Below are positions 32,472 through 40,995 of a stretch of DNA of 64,000 nucleotides, in pieces (within the stretch, counting starts at the first letter, position 1; every line of letters begins with the position of its first letter). The stretch is from an uncultured Methylococcaceae bacterium (lineage in GTDB: Bacteria; Pseudomonadota; Gammaproteobacteria; Methylococcales; Methylococcaceae): NCBI GenBank assembly GCA_903859815.1, contig CAIOOA010000186.1:24691-88690 (forward strand). The letters run 5' to 3'. Under the pieces are notes generated by a model that had not been told where the DNA came from, did not search any database, and saw only the letters and a list, made by a program, of their open reading frames with translations. Made by a program: the position numbers and the translations under genes.

Positions 32472-33559
32472 TGGGTAAGATGATGCAGGTCGATTGGAAA
32501 AGGCATGATCGTTTGCTCGTTGCGCTCATCATAGCGGCTTTTTTGCATGCTTTGATTATTCTTGGCATAAGTTTTGACTTGCCCAAACCCAAGGAAATTG
32601 ACAAATCCCTTGATGTTGTCTTAGTCGTCAAGCCAGCTTTGAAGCCGCCCGTCCGGGCCGAATTCTTGGCGCCGGAACCCCAAAAAGGGGGCGGCGAAGC
32701 GGTCAAGAAAGCGCTGCCCATGGCCATCCCCAACCCTGTGCCGGCGGTTCAGCCGCAACCGGACGTTCCAAAGATAGCCCCGCCGCCCCGCCACATTGCC
32801 GAAAAGCAACCGTTACACCCTAAGCCAGAGCCAATGGTGGAACCAGAACCGCAGCCGGTGGCTACCGAAGAGCCAGTGACTGAGGAAAGGCCGATTCCAC
32901 AGGAACAACCAGTGGTTAAAGAAAAGGCAATAATCAAGGAAAGACAGATCGTGAAGAAACCCGCGATGGAAGCAAGTCAATATGCAGAGGAATCGCCCAA
33001 CACCCACTTAGACAGTGAACCTACGCCCGTCATGACACAGGCTAGGTCGGAAAAGAAAATTACGGCCAGCGGTGGCGAAAAAGGCCAAGCCGAAGCGGCT
33101 TCCGTGCCTAAGCATTTGTCTGCCGATTTACTTAGCCAACAGATTGCAGAGGTCACCACTGAATTCAACAAATCTAGGGAATTGCAAGCCAAACAGCAAA
33201 GGATCGTCTACATCAACTCAGTGAACGCCCATAAATACAACGCGGCGGCTTATGAGTCCGATTGGCAGGATAAGGTGGAACGGATTGGCAACCTCAATTA
33301 CCCCGATGAGGCGAGAAAGCAAAACCTCACAGGAAGCTTGTTGCTGGCGGTAGGCATCAACGCGGATGGCAGCATTTACAGCATCAAGGTTCGCCAGTCG
33401 TCCGGTGAGCCGGTTTTGGACGAGGCAGCCGAGCATATTGTCAGGATGGCCGCCCCCTTCGCAGCCTTCCCGCCCGAGTTGAGAGAGGAGGCCGATGTCC
33501 TGGTAATTACCCGGACTTGGCGCTTTTCTGTAGGAAATCGCATTGATACGGGCCGTTAA
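32471..33559 (+). CDS. tonB: TonB-family energy transducer
   Basis: A 362-aa protein from ATG 32471 (TGATG overlap with gshB). An N-terminal membrane anchor (LLVALIIAAFLHALIILGISF, with the conserved His) is followed by a long Pro/Glu/Lys-rich periplasmic spacer (about 55-180), a charged helical linker, and a C-terminal TonB domain (YPDEARKQNLTGSLLLAVGI, DEAAEHIVRMAAPFAAFP). It transmits proton-motive force from ExbB/ExbD to outer-membrane receptors. Here it sits between gshB and algH, the usual place of this longer housekeeping TonB; no exbBD are nearby. Confidence 0.9.
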   Translation: MGKMMQVDWKRHDRLLVALIIAAFLHALIILGISFDLPKPKEIDKSLDVVLVVKPALKPPVRAEFLAPEPQKGGGEAVKKALPMAIPNPVPAVQPQPDVPKIAPPPRHIAEKQPLHPKPEPMVEPEPQPVATEEPVTEERPIPQEQPVVKEKAIIKERQIVKKPAMEASQYAEESPNTHLDSEPTPVMTQARSEKKITASGGEKGQAEAASVPKHLSADLLSQQIAEVTTEFNKSRELQAKQQRIVYINSVNAHKYNAAAYESDWQDKVERIGNLNYPDEARKQNLTGSLLLAVGINADGSIYSIKVRQSSGEPVLDEAAEHIVRMAAPFAAFPPELREEADVLVITRTWRFSVGNRIDTGR

Positions 33560-33608
33560 GCTTAATTTGTGCTTGCAGGCTTGACGCTATAGCCTGATAC
33601 TAACACCT

Positions 33609-34175
33609 ATGATCGAACAAACTGACAATCTGACCAATCATTTCCTCATCGCCATGCCCGGCTTGGCTGACCCGTTTTTTGCCAAGACGGTGACTTACCT
33701 GTGCCAGCACAGCCGCGAAGGTGCCTTGGGGATCATCGTTAACCGCCCGTCTGATTTGACGCTGGGAGACATCATGCAGCAGATGGACATTGACATCACT
33801 GAGACTGAAGTAGGGAGGATGCCGATTTATTTCGGGGGTCCAGTCCAGCCGGAACGTGGTTTTGTGTTGCATGAGCCTTGTGGTCAGTGGGATTCAACCC
33901 TGCGGGTCGCGCCTACCATCTCATTGACCACCTCGCGAGACATATTGGAAGCCATCAGCGTGGGCAAAGGGCCCCGCAAAGCCTTGGTGGCATTAGGGTA
34001 CGCGGGTTGGGGGCAGGGGCAATTGGAACGTGAAATGGTCGACAACGCATGGCTCAGCGCCCCCGCCGACAAATCCATACTTTTTGATGTGGCTTCCGCG
34101 CAGCGCTGGAAAGCGGCGGCGGAATTGATGGGGATCGACATTTCCTTGCTGACATCACAGGCAGGGCATAGCTAA
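33609..34175 (+). CDS. algH: UPF0301 protein AlgH/YqgE
   Basis: A 188-aa protein: NHFLIAMPGLADPFFAKTVT, LCQHSREGALGIIVNRPSDL, YFGGPVQPERGFVLHE and LVALGYAGWGQGQLEREM. These are the defining motifs of UPF0301 (AlgH/YqgE), a conserved cytoplasmic protein of undetermined biochemical role linked to alginate and stress regulation in pseudomonads. It usually precedes yqgF (ruvX) and pyr genes; here a chemosensory operon follows on the other strand, so the synteny breaks after this gene. Confidence 0.95.
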   Translation: MIEQTDNLTNHFLIAMPGLADPFFAKTVTYLCQHSREGALGIIVNRPSDLTLGDIMQQMDIDITETEVGRMPIYFGGPVQPERGFVLHEPCGQWDSTLRVAPTISLTTSRDILEAISVGKGPRKALVALGYAGWGQGQLEREMVDNAWLSAPADKSILFDVASAQRWKAAAELMGIDISLLTSQAGHS

Positions 34176-34221
34176 AGTGGCAACCTTAGCATCCGTGCGT
34201 AAAAACAGTTAGGTGATTGAC

Positions 34222-35250
34222 TCATTCGCCAGTTAAATGTGCGAGGTGAAATTGGTTGCGCCCGGATTCTTTCGACTTGTTCAGGCAGTTCTCCGCCAAC
34301 TTGAGCAACATTTCGACATTTGCGCCGCGTTCGGGTGTGCCGCCGGCGACCCCAAGGCTAATGGTCAGATGGCAGGCGACTTCGCTTTTTGGGTGGGGAA
34401 TCTGTAGGCTTTCAACCCCTGTGCGCACCAACTCGGCGACATGGGCGGCCCCTTCGGGTTGCGTGGCTGGCAGTAAGGCGATGAATCTTTCATCACTAAA
34501 TCGGGCCACAATATCGGAAAGTCGGCGTATCCTTTGCCGAAACACTTGGCTCGCTGCCTTGATGGACTCGTCACCCTTGGGATGCCCAAAATGTTCATTG
34601 AAGGCGCTTAAACGATCAAAATCCATCATCAGCAGTGAAATGGGAATATTGTTGCGGGTAGCCAGGCTCCAAAGCTCTTCGCAGCGTTGCTCAAAGCCGT
34701 TACGGTTGACTAGGCCAGTAAGAATGTCACGGTTGGAGATTTTCGACATTTCCAAATAAAGCTCGCCCATCTTGGTTTCGTTGGCACGAAGGGCAGCGCT
34801 TGCTTTGTCCCTTTCCTTCTTGCTGAGGTAGGCATAGGAGTGATACCGCACTTTGGCGAGCAATTCCATTTTGTCTGGCAATTTGATCAGATAATCGTTG
34901 GCACCCGCCGCAAAGGCTTGTGCCTTGATCGTCGATTCGGTGGAGCCGGAGAGCATGATGACAGGCATTTCTCGGGTTCTCGGGTGGGCGCGTAAAAACC
35001 GGCACAAAGTGAACCCATCCATCTCCGGCATTAGCACATCGAGCAAAATGACCGTGGGGTCGACCCTTTCCGCCATTTCCAGCGCATTGTAAGGGTCTGG
35101 GCAGTAATGCAGGCTGATGTCGGCCTCGTCGCTCACCAGACGCTGTATAGCCTCGGCAATAAAAGGCCGGTCATCCACCAGCATGATCACAAAAGGGGGC
35201 TTGTCCAAGTCTTGCAAGCTTGCACAGGGCAGGATCAAATCGCTGGACAT
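34222..35250 (-). CDS. wspR: WspR-like response regulator with degenerate GGDEF domain
   Basis: 342 aa from ATG 35250, behind GAGG; the longer frame would overlap cheB. The receiver is intact (LVDDRP, phospho-Asp in ILLDVLMP, Ser in MLSGS, Lys in YLIKLPDK), followed by a coiled-coil linker (KKERDKASAALRANETKMGE) as in WspR. The GGDEF-fold domain is recognisable by DILTGLVNRNGFEQ and LLMMDFDRLSAFNEHFGHPK, but the signature reads SDERF (residues 252-256; 34483-34497) where GG[D/E]EF is needed. It should not make c-di-GMP by the standard mechanism and may bind nucleotides or partner proteins instead. It is the last gene of the Wsp-like operon. Confidence 0.85.
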   Translation of the reverse strand: MSSDLILPCASLQDLDKPPFVIMLVDDRPFIAEAIQRLVSDEADISLHYCPDPYNALEMAERVDPTVILLDVLMPEMDGFTLCRFLRAHPRTREMPVIMLSGSTESTIKAQAFAAGANDYLIKLPDKMELLAKVRYHSYAYLSKKERDKASAALRANETKMGELYLEMSKISNRDILTGLVNRNGFEQRCEELWSLATRNNIPISLLMMDFDRLSAFNEHFGHPKGDESIKAASQVFRQRIRRLSDIVARFSDERFIALLPATQPEGAAHVAELVRTGVESLQIPHPKSEVACHLTISLGVAGGTPERGANVEMLLKLAENCLNKSKESGRNQFHLAHLTGE

Positions 35251-35257
35251 GTCTGTT

Positions 35258-36286
35258 TTACCCTCGCATCGGCCCAGATAACTGGGATTTGACAAAACTC
35301 ATTAATTCCTCAGCAATCCCTGTAGGCGGGAGGATTTTTTTGGCTGCGCTCAATTCTATCGCAGCTTTGGGCATTCCATAAACGGCGCAACTATCCTTGT
35401 CTTGGGCAATGGTAAGCCAGTTGGCGTTATATAGCTTCAATAAACCGGATGCACCGTCCCTGCCCATGCCGGTAAGCAGAACCGCCACCGAGGGTTGGGG
35501 CCAGTTTTGTGCGACACTTTCAAAAAAGACATCCACCGAAGGGCGGTAAGGATATGCCACTGGCTCGACTGTGTAAGCGATGGTTCGTTCGGCGGTTAGC
35601 ACCATGTGGTCGTTGGTGCTTGCCAAGAAAACGTGCCCTGGCAGCGGTCTGTCGCCCGTGCGGGCAATATCCACAGGCAATTGGCAGTTTTGGCCTAGCC
35701 AACGGGCGATCCCATCGGCGAACTGCTGGTCCACGTGTTGCACGACGAAGATGGCGGCGGGGAAATCCTTCGGCAACGAGGATAAAATGGTCACAATGGC
35801 ATTCGGCCCGCCGGTTGACGCTCCGATGACCACCAACACAGGCAGTCGGGTTTCTTTCGCTATTTTCTGGATAGAGTTCCCTTTCCCAGCCGTGACGGAA
35901 GCAGCAACGCGTTTTCCAATGGCCTCGACTTTGCGGAGCAATTCGTGTGCACCTAGCTCGTTTCCGGGCAAGGGGACATTGACTACGTCCAATGCGCCCG
36001 CCCCCATCACCTCAAAAACTTCGGAAATCTGCCTTTCGTAATCCACCGCCACCACTAGGATGGCGCAGGGTGACATTTTCATAATCCGCAGTGTGCAGGC
36101 GGTTGCGTCTGCAACTGGCATCAGCAAGCCCATCAGCAACAGGTCAGGTTTGTCTTGCGCACACATTCGCACTGCCTCGGCGGCATTCTTGGCCACCCAT
36201 GACAAAACGTGATGTGGCGCACGGGACAAGATCATGCGGAGGGTCACGACGGCCGACGGTGGCGTGTTGGCGATGGCAATGCGCAT
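35258..36286 (-). CDS. wspF: CheB-type methylesterase (WspF) with degenerate receiver
   Basis: A 342-aa protein. The C-terminal methylesterase is intact: Ser in VIGASTGGPNA (near 155), His in VVQHVDQQFA (near 180) and Asp in LLTGMGRDGASG (near 275). The N-terminal receiver keeps the fold but the acidic pocket reads IANTPP in place of VDD and the phospho-acceptor position is Gly53 (LLMGLLMP). It therefore cannot be phosphorylated in the normal way, so esterase activity is either unregulated or controlled through protein contacts. It lies 2 bp after the CheA gene and 7 bp before wspR, all one transcript. Confidence 0.9.
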   Translation of the reverse strand: MRIAIANTPPSAVVTLRMILSRAPHHVLSWVAKNAAEAVRMCAQDKPDLLLMGLLMPVADATACTLRIMKMSPCAILVVAVDYERQISEVFEVMGAGALDVVNVPLPGNELGAHELLRKVEAIGKRVAASVTAGKGNSIQKIAKETRLPVLVVIGASTGGPNAIVTILSSLPKDFPAAIFVVQHVDQQFADGIARWLGQNCQLPVDIARTGDRPLPGHVFLASTNDHMVLTAERTIAYTVEPVAYPYRPSVDVFFESVAQNWPQPSVAVLLTGMGRDGASGLLKLYNANWLTIAQDKDSCAVYGMPKAAIELSAAKKILPPTGIAEELMSFVKSQLSGPMRG

Positions 36287-36288
36287 AC

Positions 36289-38544
36289 TTAAGCTTCTCC
36301 AATTAAGCTGGTGACAACGTCAAGCAAAGCCTCGTCATTAAAATTGCCCTTGGTGAGATAATAATCGGCCCCGGCATCCAGGCCCCGCACCCGATCTTCT
36401 TCCCGATCTTTGTAAGACATGATTACCACTGGCATGGATTTCAAAGCCGCATTCTTTTTGATTTTGGAAACCAACTCGATCCCGTTCATCCTAGGCATGT
36501 CGACATCAGTGATGACAAGGTCGAAAGCGCCGCCCCGGGATGCATTCCAACCGTCCATCCCATCAATCGCCACTTCCACCTGATAGCCTTTGTTTTCAAG
36601 CAATTTACGCTCCACTTCCCGGACGGTGAACGAATCATCCACCACTAAAATGCGTTTGACCCGCTTGACATGAGTGGCTGGGGTGGCAAGTTTCCCATGC
36701 CGCAGACGGTTTCTACCTATCAGCCGGTCGATGGACCGGGTCAAATCATCCACATCGATGATCAATGCCGGTGTGCCGTCCTCCAACAAGGTTTCGGCGG
36801 CAATGTCGTGCAACTTGCCCAACCCGGCGTCCAACGGCCTGACGACCAAATTGCTTTCGCCGACAAAACAATCGACCGTGATTCCAAAACGCCCATCCCG
36901 GTCACTGACCACGACTACATTATAGCGATCACTCGCATCCATGGATGGGGGTAATTCAAGCACTTGGGAAGCGGCTACGATGCCGACAGGTTTGCCGTTG
37001 AAATAAAAAAAGTCATGCCCTTGCAATGAGGATATTTCATGCTGCTCCAAAATCAAAGCCCTTTCCACCCGTGCCAGAGGAAAAACGTAAGCCTCGCCGG
37101 CAATTTGGGTCACAAGCCCCCGCATGACCGACAGGGTCAGCGGCAGTTGGAGTTGGAAATGAGTGCCGTGCCCAATTTCGGAATGGGTCCTGATCGAGCC
37201 GCGAATCTGTTGAAGCGTGTTCAAGACCACATCCAAACCAACCCCACGCCCCGAAATTTCGGTGACCTTGTCCTTAATGGTGAAACCGGGCAGAAACAGA
37301 AAGTCGTAAAGCTCGTTATTGCTCAGACCCGTAGCCACCTCCTCGGGGACCAAGTTGCGTTTGACCACGGTCTTGCGCAATAGCTCGGGGTCTATGCCTC
37401 TACCGTCATCGTCGATGGAGACAAACAACATGCCAGCTTGATGGCGGGCCTCCAGTCGGATGATGCCTTCATCGGGTTTGTCTGCGGTGAGTCTTTCTTC
37501 GGGAAGTTCGATGCCGTGGTCTATGGCATTGCGCAACAGATGATTCAGCGGCGCTTGCAGTATCTCCAAAATGTCCCGATCCACCAAGGTGTTGAGTCCC
37601 GCTATGTCCAAGCGAACATGCTTGCCCAGTTCACCGGCAATGTCCCTGACCATGCGAGGGAAGCTCGCCACGCCTTCGGCAAAGGGGCGCATCCGGCTGG
37701 TGGTGGCTTCTTTGTAAAGTTGCCGGGACAATTGGTTGGAACGCCGCTCAAAGCCTTCCAGCGAGCGCCACTGGGTGGCAATATTGACGGCGTTGTCAGC
37801 ACTTTCCCGCTTGGCAGAGCGCAACAATTCAAGTTCACTGTCTTCCAAGCCGATTTCCTTTAGCCGCCGCTCCAAGCTTTCCAAGTGGTTGGTCAATTCA
37901 TTTTGACGACGGACAATCCGCAACAAGGTATGCACGAAAGGGCCGAGCCGGCGTGATTCGACTAAGAATTCAGCGGCAAGCCCAATCAAACGATCTAGGA
38001 GTTCGGCGTTAATCCGTAGTGCTTTTTCCTCGACCGCATCAACCGCAGCCTGCGGTTCGGAGGGGGGGGGTGGAACGGGTTTGCTTAATTCAACCGCATT
38101 CAGGGCCGAGGCCGGTATAATTTCCTTGGCGGCTAGTTCTTCTTGGCCCAGGCTCATGGAGTTGCGGATGGAGTTTGCCAACTCACTATAAGTGTTGGTG
38201 TTTTCAACTATCCAGCTTGTAATTTTGGTTTCATCCAATAGGGCAATGCGCGCCAAATGGTCTGCCCCTTTCAGCAGAATATCGATATGTGGGCGCTTCA
38301 GTTTCAAACCCTTCTGAGCCGCTGAAAAACAATCCTCCATGGCATGAGCCAGCACCACGGCGTTAGGGAGGTTGACGATACGGGCGGCACCTTTGATGGA
38401 ATGGGCTGCCCGCATCAATGACTGGAGTAATTTTGGATTCAGGTTGTCTCGCTCCAATTCGAGCAAGCCCTTAATGATTTCAGCCGCTTGGTTCTCCACC
38501 TCGACACGGAACAATTCCACCATGGAAAGGTTGGCCTGGTTCAT
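36289..38544 (-). CDS. wspE: CheA-type hybrid histidine kinase with C-terminal receiver (WspE)
   Basis: A 751-aa protein. HPt with phospho-His in RAAHSIKGAARIV (near 48); dimerisation and GHKL kinase domain about 180-480 (NHLLRNAIDHGIELPEE N-box, DDGRGIDPE, ISGRGVGLDVV); CheW-like regulatory domain about 480-610 (SVMRGLVTQIAGEAYVFPLA); and an intact receiver about 628-750 (LVVDDSFTVREVE, Asp in VITDVDMPRMNG). This domain order is that of WspE, the kinase that phosphorylates WspR and WspF. Its start overlaps wspD by 4 bp. Confidence 0.95.
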   Translation of the reverse strand: MNQANLSMVELFRVEVENQAAEIIKGLLELERDNLNPKLLQSLMRAAHSIKGAARIVNLPNAVVLAHAMEDCFSAAQKGLKLKRPHIDILLKGADHLARIALLDETKITSWIVENTNTYSELANSIRNSMSLGQEELAAKEIIPASALNAVELSKPVPPPPSEPQAAVDAVEEKALRINAELLDRLIGLAAEFLVESRRLGPFVHTLLRIVRRQNELTNHLESLERRLKEIGLEDSELELLRSAKRESADNAVNIATQWRSLEGFERRSNQLSRQLYKEATTSRMRPFAEGVASFPRMVRDIAGELGKHVRLDIAGLNTLVDRDILEILQAPLNHLLRNAIDHGIELPEERLTADKPDEGIIRLEARHQAGMLFVSIDDDGRGIDPELLRKTVVKRNLVPEEVATGLSNNELYDFLFLPGFTIKDKVTEISGRGVGLDVVLNTLQQIRGSIRTHSEIGHGTHFQLQLPLTLSVMRGLVTQIAGEAYVFPLARVERALILEQHEISSLQGHDFFYFNGKPVGIVAASQVLELPPSMDASDRYNVVVVSDRDGRFGITVDCFVGESNLVVRPLDAGLGKLHDIAAETLLEDGTPALIIDVDDLTRSIDRLIGRNRLRHGKLATPATHVKRVKRILVVDDSFTVREVERKLLENKGYQVEVAIDGMDGWNASRGGAFDLVITDVDMPRMNGIELVSKIKKNAALKSMPVVIMSYKDREEDRVRGLDAGADYYLTKGNFNDEALLDVVTSLIGEA

Positions 38545-39236
38545 TTCAGGTTGTCCTCCATGGCTGTGAACATGACTTCCTCATCAATCAGGCCGATGCT
38601 TTTATCGCCATCCTGTATTATCCCCCGCGTGAATTTAGTCAAGCTGCGGGAAAGCGAAGCGGGTACGGGCAGAACGTCATCGGGCGCATGACGGTGGTAG
38701 CCAAGCACCTCGTCCACTAGCAATGCGAAGCGGCTTTCTTTGCGGCGCACGACCATCATACGCGGAAACACGCGACGCTTCTCGTCCGGCGTATAGTGGG
38801 AATCTTCTATGCCTAGCAATTCAGCCATGGAAAAACAAAGTCGCAACTGACCGTGGATGTTGACAATACCCCTTAATATGGCGGATGCGTAATGGGGAAG
38901 GCGATGGATCATCTCAGGTTGGCAGATTTCGTCAATCAGGCTGATGGGGAGTGAAAGGGCCTCGTTACCCACCCTAAACACCAGAGTCGAAGAATGGGCC
39001 AGCCCCCGCTGTGTTTTTAATGGCTCGGCATAATGGCGACACCACTCGTCAAGATAATCCGGGGGCAAGGAGCGGGATTCGAATATCTTACGCGCCGCCG
39101 CCGCAAAATCAGGACAATTACGGCAATGGACCGTCTCAAGCAATTTGGGGCAACGGTTGGAAGTGTGGCTCCAAACACCGATCCGATTCCAACAATCGTC
39201 AATGTCGGCGCTATGACTGTCCCTATGTTTGTGCAT
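38541..39236 (-). CDS. wspD: CheW-type coupling protein (WspD)
   Basis: A 231-aa protein. The N-terminal signature DCWNRIGVWSHTSNRCPKLL, then HCRNCPDF, is typical of WspD-type CheW proteins, with its cysteine cluster (CW...CP...HC..C). The CheW domain spans about 83-225 (LVFRVGNEALSLPISLIDEI, ILRGIVNIHGQLRLCFSM). It couples receptors to the kinase. It overlaps wspC upstream by 14 bp and wspE by 4 bp, so the operon is tightly packed. Confidence 0.93.
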   Translation of the reverse strand: MHKHRDSHSADIDDCWNRIGVWSHTSNRCPKLLETVHCRNCPDFAAAARKIFESRSLPPDYLDEWCRHYAEPLKTQRGLAHSSTLVFRVGNEALSLPISLIDEICQPEMIHRLPHYASAILRGIVNIHGQLRLCFSMAELLGIEDSHYTPDEKRRVFPRMMVVRRKESRFALLVDEVLGYHRHAPDDVLPVPASLSRSLTKFTRGIIQDGDKSIGLIDEEVMFTAMEDNLK

Positions 39237-40497
39237 CGTAGCCTCTGGCTAACTTTTCTTCGGCTCGGCGAACTCGTTGGCGGTACAAATCAGCAGCCTT
39301 TGCATCGCCTCGCCATTCTGCGGCCAAGGCTAGATGGGCAAGCGCATCAATATGCTCTGGTTCAAGGTAAACGGCCTTTTGCAGGCAGCGCTCGGCTTCT
39401 ATGGCAAGCCCTTCCGTCTCTAACAACAAACCCAGCAAATAATAGGCATCGGCCCGCGGTGGCTGCAATTCCAGCACTTCCTCGCAGAGTTTGCGAGCTT
39501 CGTCTGTTCGCCCTTTGTCCGCCAAGTCAAAAGCCAAAGCCAAGGTGTCGGCTTTGGCAGGGGGTATCGGCGCTTGGGTTTCTAACTTTTTCGGCTTTCG
39601 GTCTGTCGATTTGTCGTAAACGCCCGCTGGCGTGGACTGATTGCGGGTTGTCGGCTGATGGGCGGCGTTCAGTCGGGGGGAGGGGGACCGCTGCGCCCCG
39701 TGACTGGGCTTGCGGTAGGCGAAACCGAATGGGTAGCGGACGGGGGAGTAACCTTTGCTGATAGGCTGTAGTGATTCCGAATGGCCGACAAATAAAATCC
39801 CCGCCGGGTCTAGTATCTTGTCGATGACGGCCATGGCTTCATCTTGTTGCTGGGGAGCCAAATAGATCATGAGATTGCGAAAAAATACCACGTGGAAGGT
39901 GCCTTTCCCGCTGGAAAATCCAGGCGATAAAATATTGCCATGGGTAAACTCGACTGTGCGGCGAACCTTCTCGTCAAGCACATAGCCCTCATCGGAAGTA
40001 AAGAAATAGCGGCCGCGAAAGCCCATGTCCTTGCTGCGAAATGAATTGAGGCGATAAACCGCCCTGCGGGCTTTTTCCAAAGCCAGTTTGCTTATGTCGT
40101 AAGCATGGATTCTGAATCGCTCCGGGGCGATTCCGATGTCAAGCAATGCCATGGCGATGGAGTAAGGTTCCTCGCCTGTGGAGCATGGAAGGCTGAGTAT
40201 TTTGAGTGGGCCAACGGGCTTTGAAGGTAGCCACTCTTCCTGGACATAGTGTTGCAGGGCGTTGAATGGCTTATCATCGCGAAAAAACCAGGTTTCCGGC
40301 ACCACTAGGTGTTCGACCAATTCTTCCATCTCTTTGGACGAGCTGCGCAACAGTTCAAGATAACTTGCTTCATCTTGGATGCCTGATTTTGCCATGCGTT
40401 CCTTCAAGCCTCTTGCCAAGGAGGAACCTCCAACCGTTTCAAGGTCGATGCCGATGCTCGCCTTAACAAGTTGCTGAGTTTGCTTGACTATTCGCAT
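39223..40497 (-). CDS. wspC: CheR methyltransferase with TPR tail (WspC)
   Basis: A 424-aa protein. The CheR domain covers about 1-275: VPETWFFRDDKPFNALQ, LSLPCSTGEEPYSIAMALLD (SAM motif) and FHVVFFRNLMIYL. A low-complexity linker (about 275-320) is followed by two or three TPR-like helices (ADTLALAFDLADKGRTDEAR, YYLLGLLLETEGLAIEAERC). It methylates receptor glutamates using SAM. The CheR-TPR fusion is the WspC/FrzF-type arrangement. It precedes wspD with a 14-bp overlap and follows wspB by 6 bp. Confidence 0.94.
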   Translation of the reverse strand: MRIVKQTQQLVKASIGIDLETVGGSSLARGLKERMAKSGIQDEASYLELLRSSSKEMEELVEHLVVPETWFFRDDKPFNALQHYVQEEWLPSKPVGPLKILSLPCSTGEEPYSIAMALLDIGIAPERFRIHAYDISKLALEKARRAVYRLNSFRSKDMGFRGRYFFTSDEGYVLDEKVRRTVEFTHGNILSPGFSSGKGTFHVVFFRNLMIYLAPQQQDEAMAVIDKILDPAGILFVGHSESLQPISKGYSPVRYPFGFAYRKPSHGAQRSPSPRLNAAHQPTTRNQSTPAGVYDKSTDRKPKKLETQAPIPPAKADTLALAFDLADKGRTDEARKLCEEVLELQPPRADAYYLLGLLLETEGLAIEAERCLQKAVYLEPEHIDALAHLALAAEWRGDAKAADLYRQRVRRAEEKLARGYDAQT

Positions 40498-40503
40498 GGG
40501 GGA

Positions 40504-40986
40504 TCACTCCGAGCCTTCCAATTCCAACAGTTTTAGGCAATCCTCAGTCAATAACTTGTCGGCATGGATGATTTGCAAGATTTCCCCTTCGTGAAGGGCC
40601 AGCAATCCGAGATAGGGTGCGTCGCTGTTCCAGATTTCGGAGGACCGTAAAGTTTCCGGCAGAATTTTCACCGTTCCGGTCACGCTTTCCGCCATTAGCC
40701 CCAAAATTTTCTCGATGCCATCCTTGCGCCGCACCGGGGTCAATAGAATGCGGGTGCTGACAATCGCTTGGCAGGGTTTGCCGATCATCATCGAATTGAT
40801 GTCTATCACTAAGACCGGGCTGCCTCGATAATTCATCAAACCGGCCACCCATGCCGGTGTTTGTGGCATTTGTTTCAGCTTTAGCAACGGAAGCACTTCA
40901 ATGAGGTCGGCGACCGGCAAGGCATAGCGGTCATTGGCGACTGAGAACACCACGGCATACAAGGGTTTGTTGGGGTCGTTAAGCAT
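40504..40986 (-). CDS. wspB: CheW-type coupling protein (WspB)
   Basis: A 160-aa single CheW domain: AVVFSVANDRYALPVADLIE, TPAWVAGLMNYRGSPVLVID and LGLMAESVTGTVKI. It bridges receptor tips and the WspE kinase. It is the first of two CheW proteins in the operon, 9 bp after the second receptor and 6 bp before wspC. Confidence 0.93.
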   Translation of the reverse strand: MLNDPNKPLYAVVFSVANDRYALPVADLIEVLPLLKLKQMPQTPAWVAGLMNYRGSPVLVIDINSMMIGKPCQAIVSTRILLTPVRRKDGIEKILGLMAESVTGTVKILPETLRSSEIWNSDAPYLGLLALHEGEILQIIHADKLLTEDCLKLLELEGSE

Positions 40987-40995
40987 AGGCAGACA

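Noticed and set aside
39033..39761. 242-codon plus-strand ORF
   Set aside because: It overlaps the well-supported wspC and wspD genes on the opposite strand and has no family signature.
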